A stretch of DNA of 64,000 nucleotides, from positions 20,419,001 through 20,483,000 of the forward strand of contig OY754467.1 of NCBI GenBank assembly GCA_963575645.1. The letters are read 5' to 3'. The translations under genes and the position numbers were made by a program. The stretch comes from Xanthostigma xanthostigma (taxonomy: Eukaryota > Arthropoda > Insecta > Raphidioptera > Raphidiidae). Position 1 is the stretch's first letter. Each line of letters begins with the position of its first letter. Below are positions 34,010 through 47,075 of this stretch, in pieces. The notes under the pieces are model-generated. The model saw only the letters and a list, made by a program, of their open reading frames with translations. It did not search any database and had not been told where the DNA came from.

Positions 34010-37000
34010 AGGATTACAAGATTTTAAATTTCCATTAGTAAGTATTACATTATATTTCTGAAACTAAATAAAATAGGATGTCCCCAACAATCTATCAAAT
34101 GAGTTGAATAAATACTTTGCGAAATAATGAAGCAACAATTTTTAATATCCTACATCTCAGAAACGGCAATGCATTTTTCTTAAATAGATCCAAGTAATTT
34201 GACTACCAACTGAACGAAACACTAGTTTTTTGTAGGTATAATATTGTTGTGCCCACATTTTTAGTTTTTATATTTCCTGAAAACATTCACATTTTGCTTG
34301 CAGCTACTCATTAGTTGGTATTGTTTCTATGTGTGTTTGTGTTAACCATTATAAAGATATCATTTTGTCATTCCTGCTAAACTACTTCTTTTATTTATTA
34401 AAATGTGGACATCTTTACTACCGTTCCCTATCCTGTAGTAGTGACTCGGTCATTGTTACGGAAGTATGTCTTCCGTGTTTTGGCTCCACTGTCCGCTAGA
34501 TACCCAACTCTGTATCTCGTATGTACATTGTAACATTATTTGCATTTGCAGCTATCATCGTATTCGAATCCGAATATTTACAAATTTCTTAACAGTACCG
34601 GGAACTCAATGTCCTTTACCAGATTGAATTTATAGTAGTTTGAGAGCTTTAAAGAAATAATAGGGCAATTTTGTAGTTGCACTTGCATACGTTATTTTAT
34701 ATTTTATCACCACGGATACCGCTATCTCTTAAACAAAACGTGAATAACTTAACAGTTTTTTAGTTGTGCCATTGTGCTGAGCCAAATTGTTACATACATA
34801 ATTCTTTAACGTTTTGTGCATTACTGTTTTATACATGAACATGTTTTTAACATCAAGGCATCTCTTCACAATTGATTACATTAACGTGTTTTGTTATTGT
34901 TAAAAATAACAGCACTTTGAAAACGAAACTTTTTTCACAATTTTAAATTCATCCAGTAGCCATAATAACGTAATATATCTTAGAAGCTTGAAATAAAAGA
35001 TTTGAAACAAACCTCGAACGTTTGTTTTAAGGTCTCAGCTGCAAACGTAATTATCCTTGTTATAGAAAACTTTAAGATTACATATAACTTATTCATGCTA
35101 ACTTGTGTAACTTTCCTCGGAACAATATTAATTTTCCTCATAGACGAAAAGTTCTGAGTTGAGTTTTTATGTATCCAGTCTCCGCCCATTATATTTATGG
35201 TCTTTATATACGTATTTAAATATTTCCTAACAGGATAATTATTAAAATGTATAATCGTGAAGTAAAGCAATTAAAAAATGTCATTTTAATTAATTTTCTT
35301 GGCTTCTATTGTGGGTCGAAATGCAAAGGGAAATTTTCATAAAAAAATAAGCACACAGTAAATCCTCGGTTATCCGTACGCGGCTTAAGACTGCACCTAC
35401 ATTGAATTCGTATTTCTCTCGATCGTATAGGTTAACATCGAGAAAAAAAAACACCACGAATATAATGTAGATACCTAAACAGTTATTCGACTAAAAATGA
35501 CGCTTGGTAACCCTAGTCACAGGGAACGAGACTGCTCTGCAAACTAGGAATTTCGTGTAATTTTTTAATCGTACAATTGCGATACCGTTGCAACATCGCG
35601 CGTTTTCTGTTTCTTTGGTTTAACGTACTTCTAATGTTTGTGCCGTACTGTAATTGCCACTAGATTTTTATGATTTTTGTCACCATAAAATATTGCATAA
35701 TTTGTCGTTCTTCTCTTGTATTTATCAAAGAATATAAATTAAAGCAAAGTACATTTCCAACTTCTAAGTTGTGTTTTTGATGCTCTTTTACGTTAAAGAA
35801 ATAATAACGGTATAAAAGAAACAAAAAGGGTATTATTTATATTTTGTTCCGATTTGGACATGAATTATTTACACATTGCTGCAGAGTTACAAGAAAGAAA
35901 CGAATATTTCAGTATAAATATTTTTTAATGTTCCCTGTTTTCTGTATGTGGATATGTGTTTTGTGTGTGAATCCACGAATCATTAAGATATAGTTAATGC
36001 TTCTGCAGCGCACGTTTTTATGTTAGAAAACTTCTCTACTTTGGCAATCTGAGACGGTAACATTAAACTGGCATCAAATTGCCTTTTCTTTGTTGCTCTT
36101 ATCGTTGTTGAATTTACTTTTTATAGCCAACAGCAAATATTTTGTACAGACTGTAGATGGAATGATAAAAGTTAACATTATTATTGGCAATATTATGAAA
36201 TAGGGTAAATGATTCAGTTTCTGACTACCCACTTTTTGGCTGCCATTTCATGTTTATAATAATTGATTGCATAATGATTGGCGAGAGCGGCAGAGTATAG
36301 TGTTACCAGCATTGAATAATTATATTATTGGTATAATAATTACATTTTTCTATATTTTTTTTTTATTATTAAAAAAGGTGGGTCGACAACTGTGTCATTT
36401 TCTATATTACGTATACATAATATTTTAGTCATTCCAACCTCTCTGCGAACGGTAATATTATCGTCGCAGTAGTTAAAACGTGTTCCAACCGAGATATGGG
36501 CGGTTGTCGAACCGTCCTTTAAGCGTTCCAACCAAATTTGTGACAGTTTGGTGACGGTTTCGAAACTATCATTTCGGTACATGGTCTAAACACGAAACTA
36601 AAATGAAACTGTGGCATCTGACATGCGCATTACGCAGTTTATTACGTACGTCAACATAAATTATTTGTCACTATTTAATAACTATACGTATGGGCTTTAT
36701 GTGCATGGAGGCGGAGTTACAAATTTTTCGATGTGAGCGTTTATGTTGAGCACTAGTGGAAAGCTCAAATTTTCCGTATGTCAGTGAACAATGGTTATTA
36801 AATGTGAAAATAGCTATAATTTTATGAAGTTTTTTAATTACAAAGAAAACTAAGCGATCCGGAAATGCTTGTTGTGTTCCGGGCTATTTCGCTGATGGGG
36901 ATTTAAGTAAAATAAAGACCACGGGCGCCCTAATTTGACGTTCTGCTGTCAGTGTAAACAAATTAACATCAGTTTTCCTTATTACATTTTTTGACACGTC

Positions 37001-37380
37001 ATGGCCAACTAAAGATTTTGACTTATCACCTTAAAAACAAGTCGCGATTTCCATAAAAAGTGAGTTCAATAATTCTCTATTACTCACTAGCGACGCTAGT
37101 AGGCTTCGTGCACACAGCCTATAAGTAGTTTCTTGTTTATAAACCAAACACGTGCTTACTTCTGAGTCTGTTTTGACTGCATTGTGCGAAATTAATAATT
37201 TCATTTAGCACCCAATTTATTTTTATTCATTTTGATAGTTGAATTAATTATTACATTAAAATATGAGTGATCAAGGCGATGACACTATATTGTTCTGATA
37301 TTAAAAAAATGACAAAAACGCATTGTCGTGGGACACATGACCAAAATGAAACTTCTATAATAATTAATTTATATTTTAAA
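34010..37380. other. Intron stretch, mostly unassigned
   Basis: No exon or RNA gene seen. At about 35361 CAGTAAATCCTCGGTTATCC resembles one end of a pogo/Tigger-type element, but no partner end was found. About 36470-36620 contains GTTCCAACCGAGATATGGGC-type sequence that recurs loosely near 38085-38155. Confidence 0.4.
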
Positions 37381-37397
37381 CATATTATTTTTTATAA

Positions 37398-37721
37398 GAT
37401 TAAAGGATGAATCCTGGTGGCATAGGATCGATGAACTAAGCAAATACTGAAGGTTTTTTATTGCATTGTATTGTCTGACGTTTCGGAAAACTTTATGCCA
37501 TCTTCGGGAAATCTAGAAGATTTATATACATATAAAAATAAATCTTCTAGATTCTCCAAAGATGGCATAAAGTTTTCCGAAACGTCAGACAATAAAATGC
37601 AATAAAAAACCTTCAGTATTTGCTTAGTTCATCGATCCTATGCCACCAGGATTCATCGTTTAATCTTACAACATTTAAACAGGATCATCATCACTCTAAA
37701 TTATTAGAGTTATTTTTCACA
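37398..37721. mobile_element. Foldback element Q, copy 1, with 16-bp target duplication
   Basis: Perfect 16-bp ATATTATTTTTTATAA at 37382-37397 and 37722-37737 bracket the element. Arms (37398 to about 37530, and about 37545-37676) are nearly identical inverted copies containing GAATCCTGGTGGCATAGGAT and GATGGCATAAAGTTTTCCGA followed by AACGTCAGAC. Beyond the right arm a single-copy tail runs GGATCATCATCACTCTAAAT ... TTTTTCACA. One full unit joined to an inverted, truncated copy, with a long target duplication, suggests reverse-transcription-based insertion (LINE-, SINE- or Penelope-type). Confidence 0.8.
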
Positions 37722-38154
37722 ATATTATTTTTTATAACAACTCTAAAAGCGTTGCCAGGCTCTTGGTAAACAAATCTGACATTTATTGACATTTTTCGTT
37801 TTACAGCAAACATTATTTATTTTAGCCCCGAAATGTTGAAGAACCGAATAAGAAGCTTCTCTTCAATAAATAAGGTTACTATAAAGCTCTTATGTTTGGT
37901 TATAATTCTGGAATCTGAATTAGCATTTGAGTTTGGCAATTGACATATTTTGATTCATAATATGGATTGCTGATTACGTCAGATATCTCTCTTTCTCTCT
38001 TTCTTGTTCTTTAATCACAAAACGGTAGCAAAAGCTTTCCATCCAATGTCAACGTATGTATTACAAAATAGTGCAAAATCGACACATGCGCACAAAACCG
38101 ATAAAAACAGTTTCGTTACGGTTTCAGAACTGCCCATTTAGACCAGGTTGAAAC

Positions 38155-38685
38155 TAGTGATGTGCCGGATATCCGTATCCGCGGATATCCGAAGGAAAAG
38201 AAAGATCCGTATCCGTATCCGTTAGTTTAATGGCGGATCTTTTACCTTATTAATTTTCAATTCATAGATGAAATTGTATATATATAGATGATTAGGTAAT
38301 AATGAAAAAACTGTTAAATTCCATTCAGATTATTTTTTATTTTTTAAAATCGTATTTGGCACCTTTATATTGCAAACATTTATCGTAGTGAGTACCATAC
38401 CAATAGTACATAACTCAAAGGTACTAAAAAACTATCTTTATAATGAGTTATTGCACATCTATCTTTGGAAAGAGACGATCTGTTATGAGAGTTAACTCTT
38501 AAAGAGGTCAATAACTTTTTTCCCATAACAGATAGTCTCTTTCCAAAGGTCAATATGCTATATTTACCGTTGCGTACTCTAAGAAAGTTAAGATCCGTAC
38601 CCGTATCCGCTGATCTTGAAACCGAATATCCGTATTCAGATCCGTATCCGCGGATATACATTTTTAACGATCCTGCACATCACTA
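38155..38685. mobile_element. hAT-type non-autonomous element, 8-bp target duplication
   Basis: Ends TAGTGATGTGCCGGAT and ATCCTGCACATCACTA are inverted with one mismatch. Flanks GTTGAAAC (38147-38154) and GTTGGAAC (38686-38693) agree at seven of eight. The subterminal regions are rich in CGGATATCCGTATCC motifs on both sides. Internally 38450-38545 holds an inverted pair CTTTGGAAAGAGAC/GTCTCTTTCCAAAG. No transposase. Confidence 0.8.
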
Positions 38686-38913
38686 GTTGGAACATACCAT
38701 TGTGAATGAATTGGCGTCTTTACCTGACTGTAGATGCTAAGAGAAAATTAGAAATCGCATCAAAACTTTTTCAATTTAATAATATATAAAAACGATGACA
38801 TATTATTTTGTTACTTTCACATATATCATTCTGTATTTAAAGATAAACACATAATGATATTGTTGAAATATGTTTGTTTTTTAACTCTCAACGCATAAAA
38901 TTATTTTAAGTTG

Positions 38914-38943
38914 CTAACCGTATTTTTTTTGTTACAGGTAAGT
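38914..38943 (+). promoter_or_regulatory. Candidate recursive splice site (ratchet point) of the gamma-subunit intron
   Basis: Directly visible: CTAAC at 38914-38918 (branch-point consensus), TATTTTTTTTGTTACAG to 38937 (pyrimidine tract and 3' splice site), then GTAAGT at 38938-38943 (5' splice site) with no exon between. This juxtaposed acceptor-donor arrangement is the established signature of recursive splicing in long Drosophila introns. It is on the same strand as the gamma-subunit exon and about 31.2 kb from its donor. Joining the exon here would recreate GC|GTAAGT and allow removal of the intron in steps. That it is used is inference. Confidence 0.65.
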
Positions 38944-39193
38944 GTCTGAGCTACATATTCTACTAGAATAGGAACCATTACTGAAAGGTTTGAATTTTTC
39001 CTCATGATTTTGTTAATGACTGAAATAATCATTAAATCTATTTAAATACCATCAAGAAATTGGACAGGGAGCTGAAATATTTTCATTATCTGTTAATATA
39101 GCCCTCTAACTAAATTTCACCTGTAACTAATACAAAGTGTGTATACAAGCGGTGAACATGTCAGGCATACTATAGTCGCCCTCGCAGTACGCA

Positions 39194-39232
39194 GCTTTTC
39201 TGTGTGAGTTGTGACAGCTCACACAGAGAAGC
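39194..39232. repeat. 18-bp hairpin with 3-nt loop
   Basis: GCTTTTCTGTGTGAGTTG pairs with CAGCTCACACAGAGAAGC, two pairs being G-U, around loop TGA. Too short for a typical pre-miRNA; role unknown. Confidence 0.6.
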
Positions 39233-39329
39233 AACAAGTGTATGCGCGCGCACACACGAGGAAGTCGAGAGCACTGGCGTAGAGGGGCCATAAGAAAGTG
39301 TGATCCTGTTTCATATAATAAACCAGGTC

Positions 39330-39850
39330 GTGCAAATACGGCTATTTTTACCCGACTACGGCGATGTCAAAAGGAAGAGTTATGAGTTTAGCAGTCTATG
39401 TATGTATGCTTGTATTTACGGGTGTTTCACCGTAGCGCCTAAACTATTCATCCGATTTTGATAAATGAGGTGTCAATCGATTCGTTATTATGGTCCGGGT
39501 AACATAGGCTAATTAATTTTGGTCCCAAAGGGGAGCAAATTAAAAACAAATAAAAAATAAGGTCAAAAACTAAAACCCGACTACTGCAAAGTATGAAACA
39601 AGAAATTATTCTCATCTGAGGATAGTCGTGGTCGTATGTCATTGCATATATATGAGACCCCTCTAGATGTATAGGTGATGCACTTTACTTTTGAGCTTAT
39701 GATCGTCTACTATTGTTAAAATATAATGTTTTGTTAGGGTAGGTGGCATATGACCACGGCTATCCTCAGATAAGAATATTTTCTTGTTTCATACTTTTTA
39801 GTAGTAGGGTTTTAATTTTTGAACTTATTTTTTATTCTATAGAAAAGTCC
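39330..39850. repeat. Dispersed repeat with terminal inverted duplication
   Basis: The left part (CCCGACTACGGCGATGTCAA, AAGGAAGAGTTATGA) is a dispersed insect repeat also sampled at 5930-6010. From 39546 to 39840 there is an inverted duplication: AAACCCGACTACTGCAAAGT and ATGAAACAAGAAATTATTCT on the left are matched inversely on the right, around about 160 bp. Confidence 0.6.
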
Positions 39851-41707
39851 ACTGCAGGATTTTATATTTCTGATAGACAATTATCTACAAATTCGGGCGC
39901 TATCGTGTGTAAATTATAATTTCAGTCCCACAGCGAATCAACTGTAATATTAGACGGAAAAAATAATATAAGAAAACTGAGAAAGAACGCAATAAATTAA
40001 TTGCAATTTAGCGATTTTTTACGATGTCAGACGAACAATTGTAGCTGAAATATTGAAGCAGTAAATTAGACACGCAAGAAGAACTTGTAACAAATAAATA
40101 AATGTAGATAATAGTCAAGAGTTTTAATTAAAATGAAGTAATGTCAAGTGTAAATTTAGCGATGTAATTTAAAACGTGCAAAGTAATAATTGATGACGTC
40201 TGTGCACTGTGTTCCAGTAGTGTTGCCAGCTATACCATAATTTGGAAGCTAACATGGCAAACCCGTTATTTTTACTTGTAAAAAACGTTATTAACGCCGG
40301 TTTTTATTCTTCTTTATCTGAAAATCGATTTATTTTCACCAAAAAATAAACAGTAACCGGCAACATGTTCAAGAGCCAACCTGAAAGAATCTTTCCAACC
40401 ATAAATTCATCTCGTGGTTTAAATATTACTAGCCGTTCTGTAACTTTGAAAGCGAGCAAATTTATGAACGTTTCTTGTTTGTTTTTCCTTTTTAGCATAA
40501 TATATATGCCAATTGTTTTTCCAAAGCGCTCATAATATATTATCGTCTATTTTGTTAGGTTAATTAAAAATCGATTTTTTGAATATCGATTTTCAATCCT
40601 TAAAGTTCTTTTAACGCAGTTCTGATACCCCATTGCACATCTGTACGTCGAGCTCTTGCAAACGACTTCTCTATCAGTAGTTTAGGAGGAGATAGTCGAA
40701 GAAAAAACTGCTTGCCTATTTAATATGTTGATAGTTCCTTTGAATTTAAGCACTTGTTCCAATCACACTTAAGGTTAGGCTCACATGAACGATACCTACA
40801 GCAATCGAGTCTGTTTTTTGTTGGCTGATCGACTTCGACATGAATGGAACGATTTCAAAATCGTTTTCTGGATTCAGAAAAATATCGATTTTTCGTAGAA
40901 GTGGCATGTGTTTGTGCTCTACTTCAGAATTGAAACGCTGAAAAATATTGAATGCATTCAGCGATTGTGACTATTGAAGGCACAATTGTCCCTGTCCTAT
41001 ATTAAGTTTTAAGATTACCGTCTCGACACCAGAAAAACAGTCAACAACTTTAATACGTTACTAATTTCGAGTTTTTTTTTTTAATTTTGTAGAAGATTAT
41101 AGTTTTAGATGTGGTGTTTTGCACATGGATGCCTAAATTGTGGTATTTCTACCATTATAAGTTTAGTATCTTATATACGGTGTACCGTTGATCAGATAGA
41201 TTAGTATACTTTTTTCCGCTTTTTAAAGGCAATTCTAAATATCCTACCTAAGATGCTTGAAAGAAAATTAACAAAATAAAATTACACACATACATTTTGT
41301 TAGAATTTGTATGTAAAGATATATGTTATCCTACGAGGAAATATTCAGTATACACATATGCTATTTTTTATTATTATTGTATAAAATAAACCTACGCTAC
41401 TGATCACGTTAATTAAGATATTTAGGCTGCAGTATTTATGTACAATTGTAACATTAAATATTATGATGTATTGTACTTTCTGTTTGTGTACACTGTTTTA
41501 TTATTGTAGGTTACTTGGGTGTATAATAAAACGCGTAATTTTCACTCAAACTTTATTTCTTTTAATTTACCTAATGGCGCGTATTCACGTTGAAGATATC
41601 ATAATATTCAGTGAAAAGGTATAGATATACACGCAAGATAACTTTCAACATTGAGCGACGGGGAGTTTAAATCAATATTTCCAGTTTCATCAGTTTTTAG
41701 TCTATAC

Positions 41708-41935
41708 CAGGCCTGGGCAAATGGCGGCCCGCGAAGCATTTTAGAAAATAGTAGCGAGTAGCGGAAACAGAATGTGAGGACCTTTTTTTTTGCTCTCCAA
41801 ATGCGGAAATAAAATGTGAGGATCTTTTTTTCTGCAAATTTATGGCCCGCGGTGAAATTTTCGTCAGCCATCCGGCCCGCGGTCAAATTTTCATCAGCTA
41901 TGTGGCCCGCCGATCAAAAGATTTGCCCGCCCCTG
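41708..41935. mobile_element. hAT-type non-autonomous element with perfect 8-bp target duplication
   Basis: GTCTATAC at 41700-41707 and 41936-41943 flanks a 228-bp element with ends CAGGCCTGGGCAAAT and ATTTGCCCGCCCCTG. Internal GGCCCGCGGT-AAATTTTC units repeat on the right side. It interrupts the start of a repeat beginning CTATACTAATATTATAAAGA. Confidence 0.9.
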
Positions 41936-41943
41936 GTCTATAC

Positions 41944-42160
41944 TAATATTATAAAGAGGTAAAGATGGGATGTAGGAGGTAATCCCCTAAACTACTCATT
42001 CGATTTCAAAAATTTTTCACCAATATTTAGAATGGACATAGGTTATATATTATTGCGTTTAAATAAAAGTGGTTTTCGTGGAGACCAATTTTACAACGAA
42101 AGTTGACGAAAAAACGGTGACAATTGACAAATTCAGGCGAAGTCGGACCGGCCGCTAGTA
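41944..42160 (-). repeat. RTE-like noncoding repeat fragment
   Basis: TAATATTATAAAGAGGTAAA ... GGAGGTAATCCCCTAAACTA ... GCGAAGTCGGACCGGCCGCT plus AGTA has the wording of RTE-related repeats seen elsewhere in the window. Confidence 0.5.
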
Positions 42161-43589
42161 ACAAAGAAAACCGGTAGGTGGAAAGCTTTTGATTTGAGAA
42201 GTAGTTGGTCATGCTTTTACCTCATAGGAAAATTAATACTATTTCAAATTTTATTGATTTCTAGCTTTCGTGCTTGTTTTGTAAACTTTTTTGACGTCTC
42301 TTTACTGAATAAAATATTTCATCTAAACGAAGAAATAGTCAGTGCGTCGGACCAGCTCTCTGTAGAAATTAATTAATTATTTCATATTATATTTCTTACT
42401 TTTTCAAGGTTTGTTTTTTGCGCCGGGAGATTTTAAAATTATTAATTTAGTTTTTAATGGAAAAACTATTTTCGAAACACCCAGTCTCCTTAAAAAAATC
42501 CACTAAAAATAAAAAAATATTAAAATTTTGAATTCGGCGCCAATTTCGTTACTATAATGTTTTATGTACCTTATTATTTTACACTTCCATAAGTGTATTT
42601 TTATTTTTTGCTTTTTAGTGGCTTTGCAATACATAATTTGCACGTTATGAACAGCTTTCTTGCTTAATATTTTAATGTGCTATCAATCTGCAAATATTCT
42701 GAACAAAATGGTGTCGAAATTTTTCAAATCGGTTAGCCCATAGAAAAGTTATGACTGAACAAACATAAAAAATATATGATGAAATGACAATCTCATTTTT
42801 TAAAAGTTTTTTTAAAAAAGTACTTACTTGATACCGAATGTGAGTGTCTCGGAACGCATATAAAAGCTTGACCGTTTGACGGGCCGGGAAATAGTCTGAG
42901 TATGGCTATTCAAGACAGAATTAAGTTCAATATGTATTTGTGGTTGTATTCAGAACTGCTACCGTGATTCATCGTATCTATTTGCATTTAAAGCAACTCT
43001 AGAAATAGCCATATGTAGGTCTAAAACTAGTTACCGAAGTATTTCGTTACAAACATACATTATTTACGCAGATTATAGAGGCTGTGGTCAGTACCTGTTC
43101 ACAATTTATGTAAATATATCCTCTCTCTTACACGACATGTAAATACTACGTTAAACCTGTATCCGTGTTTGGTGGTGTATACCCTATAAGCTAACCTCTT
43201 TCACTGCATAAATGGACTTCGGAAACTAATGGTGAATTACGACATTTAAAGCAGACATTCTAAATAGTGACTATAAATATCATTTATGACAAAGCCACCG
43301 GCTTCCGACCGCTCATAAGTGGTCAATCGGTTATATTTACAATTGACAGAAAGGACTATTATTATAGGATGTCTCAGATTCTCGTCTCGATTATTTTTAA
43401 AGATAACCCTATCAAAACCCAATACAGTGAATTTCACTTAAGGCGCAACAAAAACAGGTTTTGCTTATTTGGTAGCTCTGGAAATAATTAATGCATTACA
43501 AAAATCGTTCCACATAATATGCAGCGTACACCGAAAAAGAACATACTTGCCAATAAAATTTTAATGAAAGAAATGAAAATTACAAGTTT

Positions 43590-43790
43590 TTAAAAATATC
43601 GCCATTAACGGCTAAACAGTGTCTTAAACAACTCAGCCCTTTGACAATTATCATGCTCACAGACAAACAGATGAATAGACTTTTTCTAAAAATATATTTT
43701 TTGGATTCGGGAGACCTCAAAACAAAAAGATGATGTAAGGCTTTGAAATGTAAATTTTGACGTAAATTAGTAGGTACCCTCACTTGTGGA
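43590..43790 (-). repeat. Dispersed repeat S, copy 2
   Basis: Minus strand contains GAGGTCTCCCGAATCCAAAA and ATCTGTTTGTCTGTGAGCAT, in the same order as at 20600-20870 and 60650-60880. Confidence 0.6.
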
Positions 43791-45639
43791 GTTGGAATGG
43801 TAAGAGCTTTTATCAAATCATTCTTTATTATAAATGGCGTCGTGCAACAAATGTTGCAAAATTAGTTTGGTTATCAATATTACCTGAATTAATGCACTCA
43901 ATATTTAAACGTGGGCGATAGTATCTACCGTACGTTCAATGAGTCTGTTATTTATATTATAATAATATATAATAATAGATTTGATCCAACAATAACTTAA
44001 AAACTCATAAACCGTAAGGCGAGTGCGTGTTGTTTTATTAATGGTCAAAGTATTAAATAACGTGCGCTGTGATTACAATGTATTTTTCACAGTAGAAGGA
44101 GATCTGTAAAAAAACGTGTCTAGAATTGTATAAAAATCACCAAAATTATATATAGCCCACTCAAGAACTGTGATTATTGAGAAAAATAGAGTCTTTTAAA
44201 AATTTGTATTTGCTTATAGTACAGTCATTCAGTAGTTCTACCTGAAAAGTTTTCCGGACGTTTTGAAAATTGGTGATTTTATAGATTTCAATGTGCTCTT
44301 TCCCAGTTTCTACTTTGCCACCTCGTATCTTGTCCGCTCGCGCCGCCATATTGGGCAAATGGCGCCTAAAAACAGTTTTCTGACAATATCTCCTTCCCGA
44401 CTCTTTTTTAGAAAAATATGAATAGCGCCATTGGAAAGAACGTAAAACTTTACGGAGGAAACATGTGTAATATGTATTTTTTACATAAAATTCGAGCGAG
44501 CAGAAATTTGTTAACTAAGGTCATAAATTGACACACGTCGATCACCTGCTTAGACTGCAATAGGCTTGTGGGAGGGCGCGCGCTTAGGAAAAAGGCTGTA
44601 ACTTTTGACTGGGACAAGCAAATGATATGAAAAAAAAGTATCATTTTCTTGAAGTATTACGTGTATTTCAAAATTTTTTTAAGTACTTTTGACAATTATA
44701 TATGTAGCTCTACATTGCAGTACTGCGTAGGTTTTCAATTATTTGACAAAATTCGATGAAACATAAGCAATTTGTTAAAAAAAAATACTTTGATAGCATA
44801 CTCAAAGGGTTTGTCTAAAATACTTTTTCAGCCAAAAAAAATAGAAAAATTTATTTTCTTGATACGATAGGGCTTCTTCGAGTCGTCCGCGTCAGTTGTA
44901 GAAACGTCATTTCCACGACACACTTCGATATATACTTTTGTGATATTTTACCGTGCTGTAACAGAAATTAGAAGGGAACTCGCCAGTGACCATGATAAAT
45001 ATAACTCCCCCCTCTCGTTCTCTGGAAATAATAATATATTGACCTTTCCATCTACGCAACCATCCATACCCACTCACGTACAAACTCACACCCATAGTGT
45101 ATGTGATGCTAAATGAAAAATTCGTTTTGGATAAGATTTACATAAAATCCGTTCTTAGTGAGTGTCAACGTCGAGAAAGGAGTAACTATGCCAAATTTCA
45201 AGTCAATCGAGCATATCGTTTTGATGATCTCATGATGAGTCTATGTCAGTGAATCAGTGAATGGTATTTCGCTTATAAGTTATATTATATAACTTAACTG
45301 ATGATGATTTGATGGATAAAAACTAAATAACAGGGTGACTTATTGAACACACAGTATATTATTATGATGGGCCTGTATGTAAATTATAACAAGAGCTGTA
45401 AAATTTTGATAACGTTATCTAATGCAAATTGCCGACCGCATTTCAACTCGTTTTTGTTAAGAGATAGATTAAGGCTGTACAACTCGTATTAACTATCCCC
45501 ATTACATGATGTTAAGCTTGTTTGTAATTAAAGGTTCCCACAGACTAGCAGCGGTACGGAGAGCGAACACGGCGCGAGATCAAATTAAATGGCGGATAAT
45601 ATGTTAGCCTTCTCAGGGAAAACACTGAAATGTTATTAT

Positions 45640-45775
45640 AATAGCATTTTTTATGGGAATCAGCACATTCGGGAACCCGAGCTCTCTTACCAGTCGGTTT
45701 GTGTGGCTGCAGATTCTCTAATAAACACATAGACACTGATGACCTAAGCTGTTGAGCGTCTATAATATACATATA
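45640..45775 (-). repeat. Dispersed repeat U, uninterrupted copy
   Basis: Minus strand reads TAGACGCTCAACAGCTTAGG, TCATCAGTGTCTATGTG, TTTATTAGAGAATCTGC and ACAAACCGACTGGTAAGAG. It matches both sides of the hAT insertion at 27938-28381 and so shows the pre-insertion state. Confidence 0.75.
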
Positions 45776-46914
45776 TTATTGTTTGAGTACAAACTATACC
45801 ATATCCATTTTCTTTGACATCCCGCCACATGTATGTATTTGATCCTACGCCGCTACCGTTCCCGCGGTCCCGCGTTGGTTTGAGAGAACCTTCCGATGTG
45901 AGATGTTGAAAAAATTTTGCATAAATTTATTCCTAAACATGTTTAAAATTGGTAAAATGATTTTATAATATTCGAAGTTGTCGGGAAGATACAACTGTTA
46001 TAAGACGAAGTGTTCGGAGTGCTCAGTTGAGCGCCTGGGCACCTAGTCTATTGTGACGTGTTGTCTTGTTACTTGAGATCTTTTAAAACAAACGAAGAGC
46101 AAATATGCGATACTCGATAAATCATTTTTTTTTCGTTTTTGAGTTGTATGTAAACTTTAGTTAATTTTGGTGAACTTTTTGCAGATTAATGGTGAGTTAA
46201 GATTTCCCCTAGTTTAAACGCGTTTTTCTCAAAACTGTGTTTTTCTATTTTGTCTCCACGATATCTCAAAAACGGTTTGACCGATTGCTTTGAAATTTTA
46301 ATGGTAGATTCAGCACCTGTATAGTCGTAGGATGGACTAGCATCTTTTGAAAATTACAAGTGGTTCTATTTATTTCGAGGCAAAATTATCGAAAAAAATA
46401 ATGACATTTACAAATTAATTTTCAAAAGTCTGTCAATTATTCAATTTTCAATATTTTAGAATAATCGTAGTTCATCTTATTGCCACGTGCTTATAAAGAA
46501 TAAAATGCCGTTTAATTTTTTTAATTGAGGTAAGCCTATCAGTTGGAATCATGGAGACCATCAACTACCTTTTTCTCAAGATGTGTGTCTTCGGAGTGGT
46601 ACAATTCATGTTTTTGTGAAGATTTATGCTGGAAATTTTTTTTATACACTACTGAAATATTAATAAATTTATCGTAAAAAGTTCAAAGTTATATCTTTTT
46701 ATTGGTCGTCCTTAACAATAATTCCTAAAAAATATCTAAAAAATCAGCCGTCACATGTCAAAAAATATGCGAATATTCGTAGCATCACTAATTTCGACAA
46801 ATTAATTTCGGTTCTATTCGAGAAAAGATAAACTATTTTTAAAAACACGCCGTAAAATTTTGGAAGAATCATTTTGTCGAGTCACTATATATGAGAATTG
46901 GCTTAAATTATAAG

Positions 46915-47075
46915 AACTAGTTGTCGGTCGCCAAGTGGTCGAAATTTATTTATTATTCATTTAATTTTTTTGTTTGAACGTTATCGAGATTCTTTTGTCA
47001 TTATATGCATTTCTCGTGAATCGTTTTTACCTGTGTTAATTTTTACACATCATGATGAAACATACATTTGAATTT
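46915..47075 (+). repeat. Dispersed repeat T, copy 2
   Basis: CGCCAAGTGGTCGAAATTTA ... TTGAACGTTATCGAGATTCT ... TCTCGTGAATCGTTTTTACC follows the same order as 21060-21260. Confidence 0.55.

Noticed and set aside
39194..39232. Pre-miRNA
   Set aside because: The stem is only 18 bp with a 3-nt loop, too short for a Dicer substrate; kept as a hairpin only.
46527..46535. GAG/GTAAGC after a T-rich run as a ratchet site
   Set aside because: GAG instead of CAG, a purine-interrupted tract and a weaker donor; not comparable with 38914-38943.
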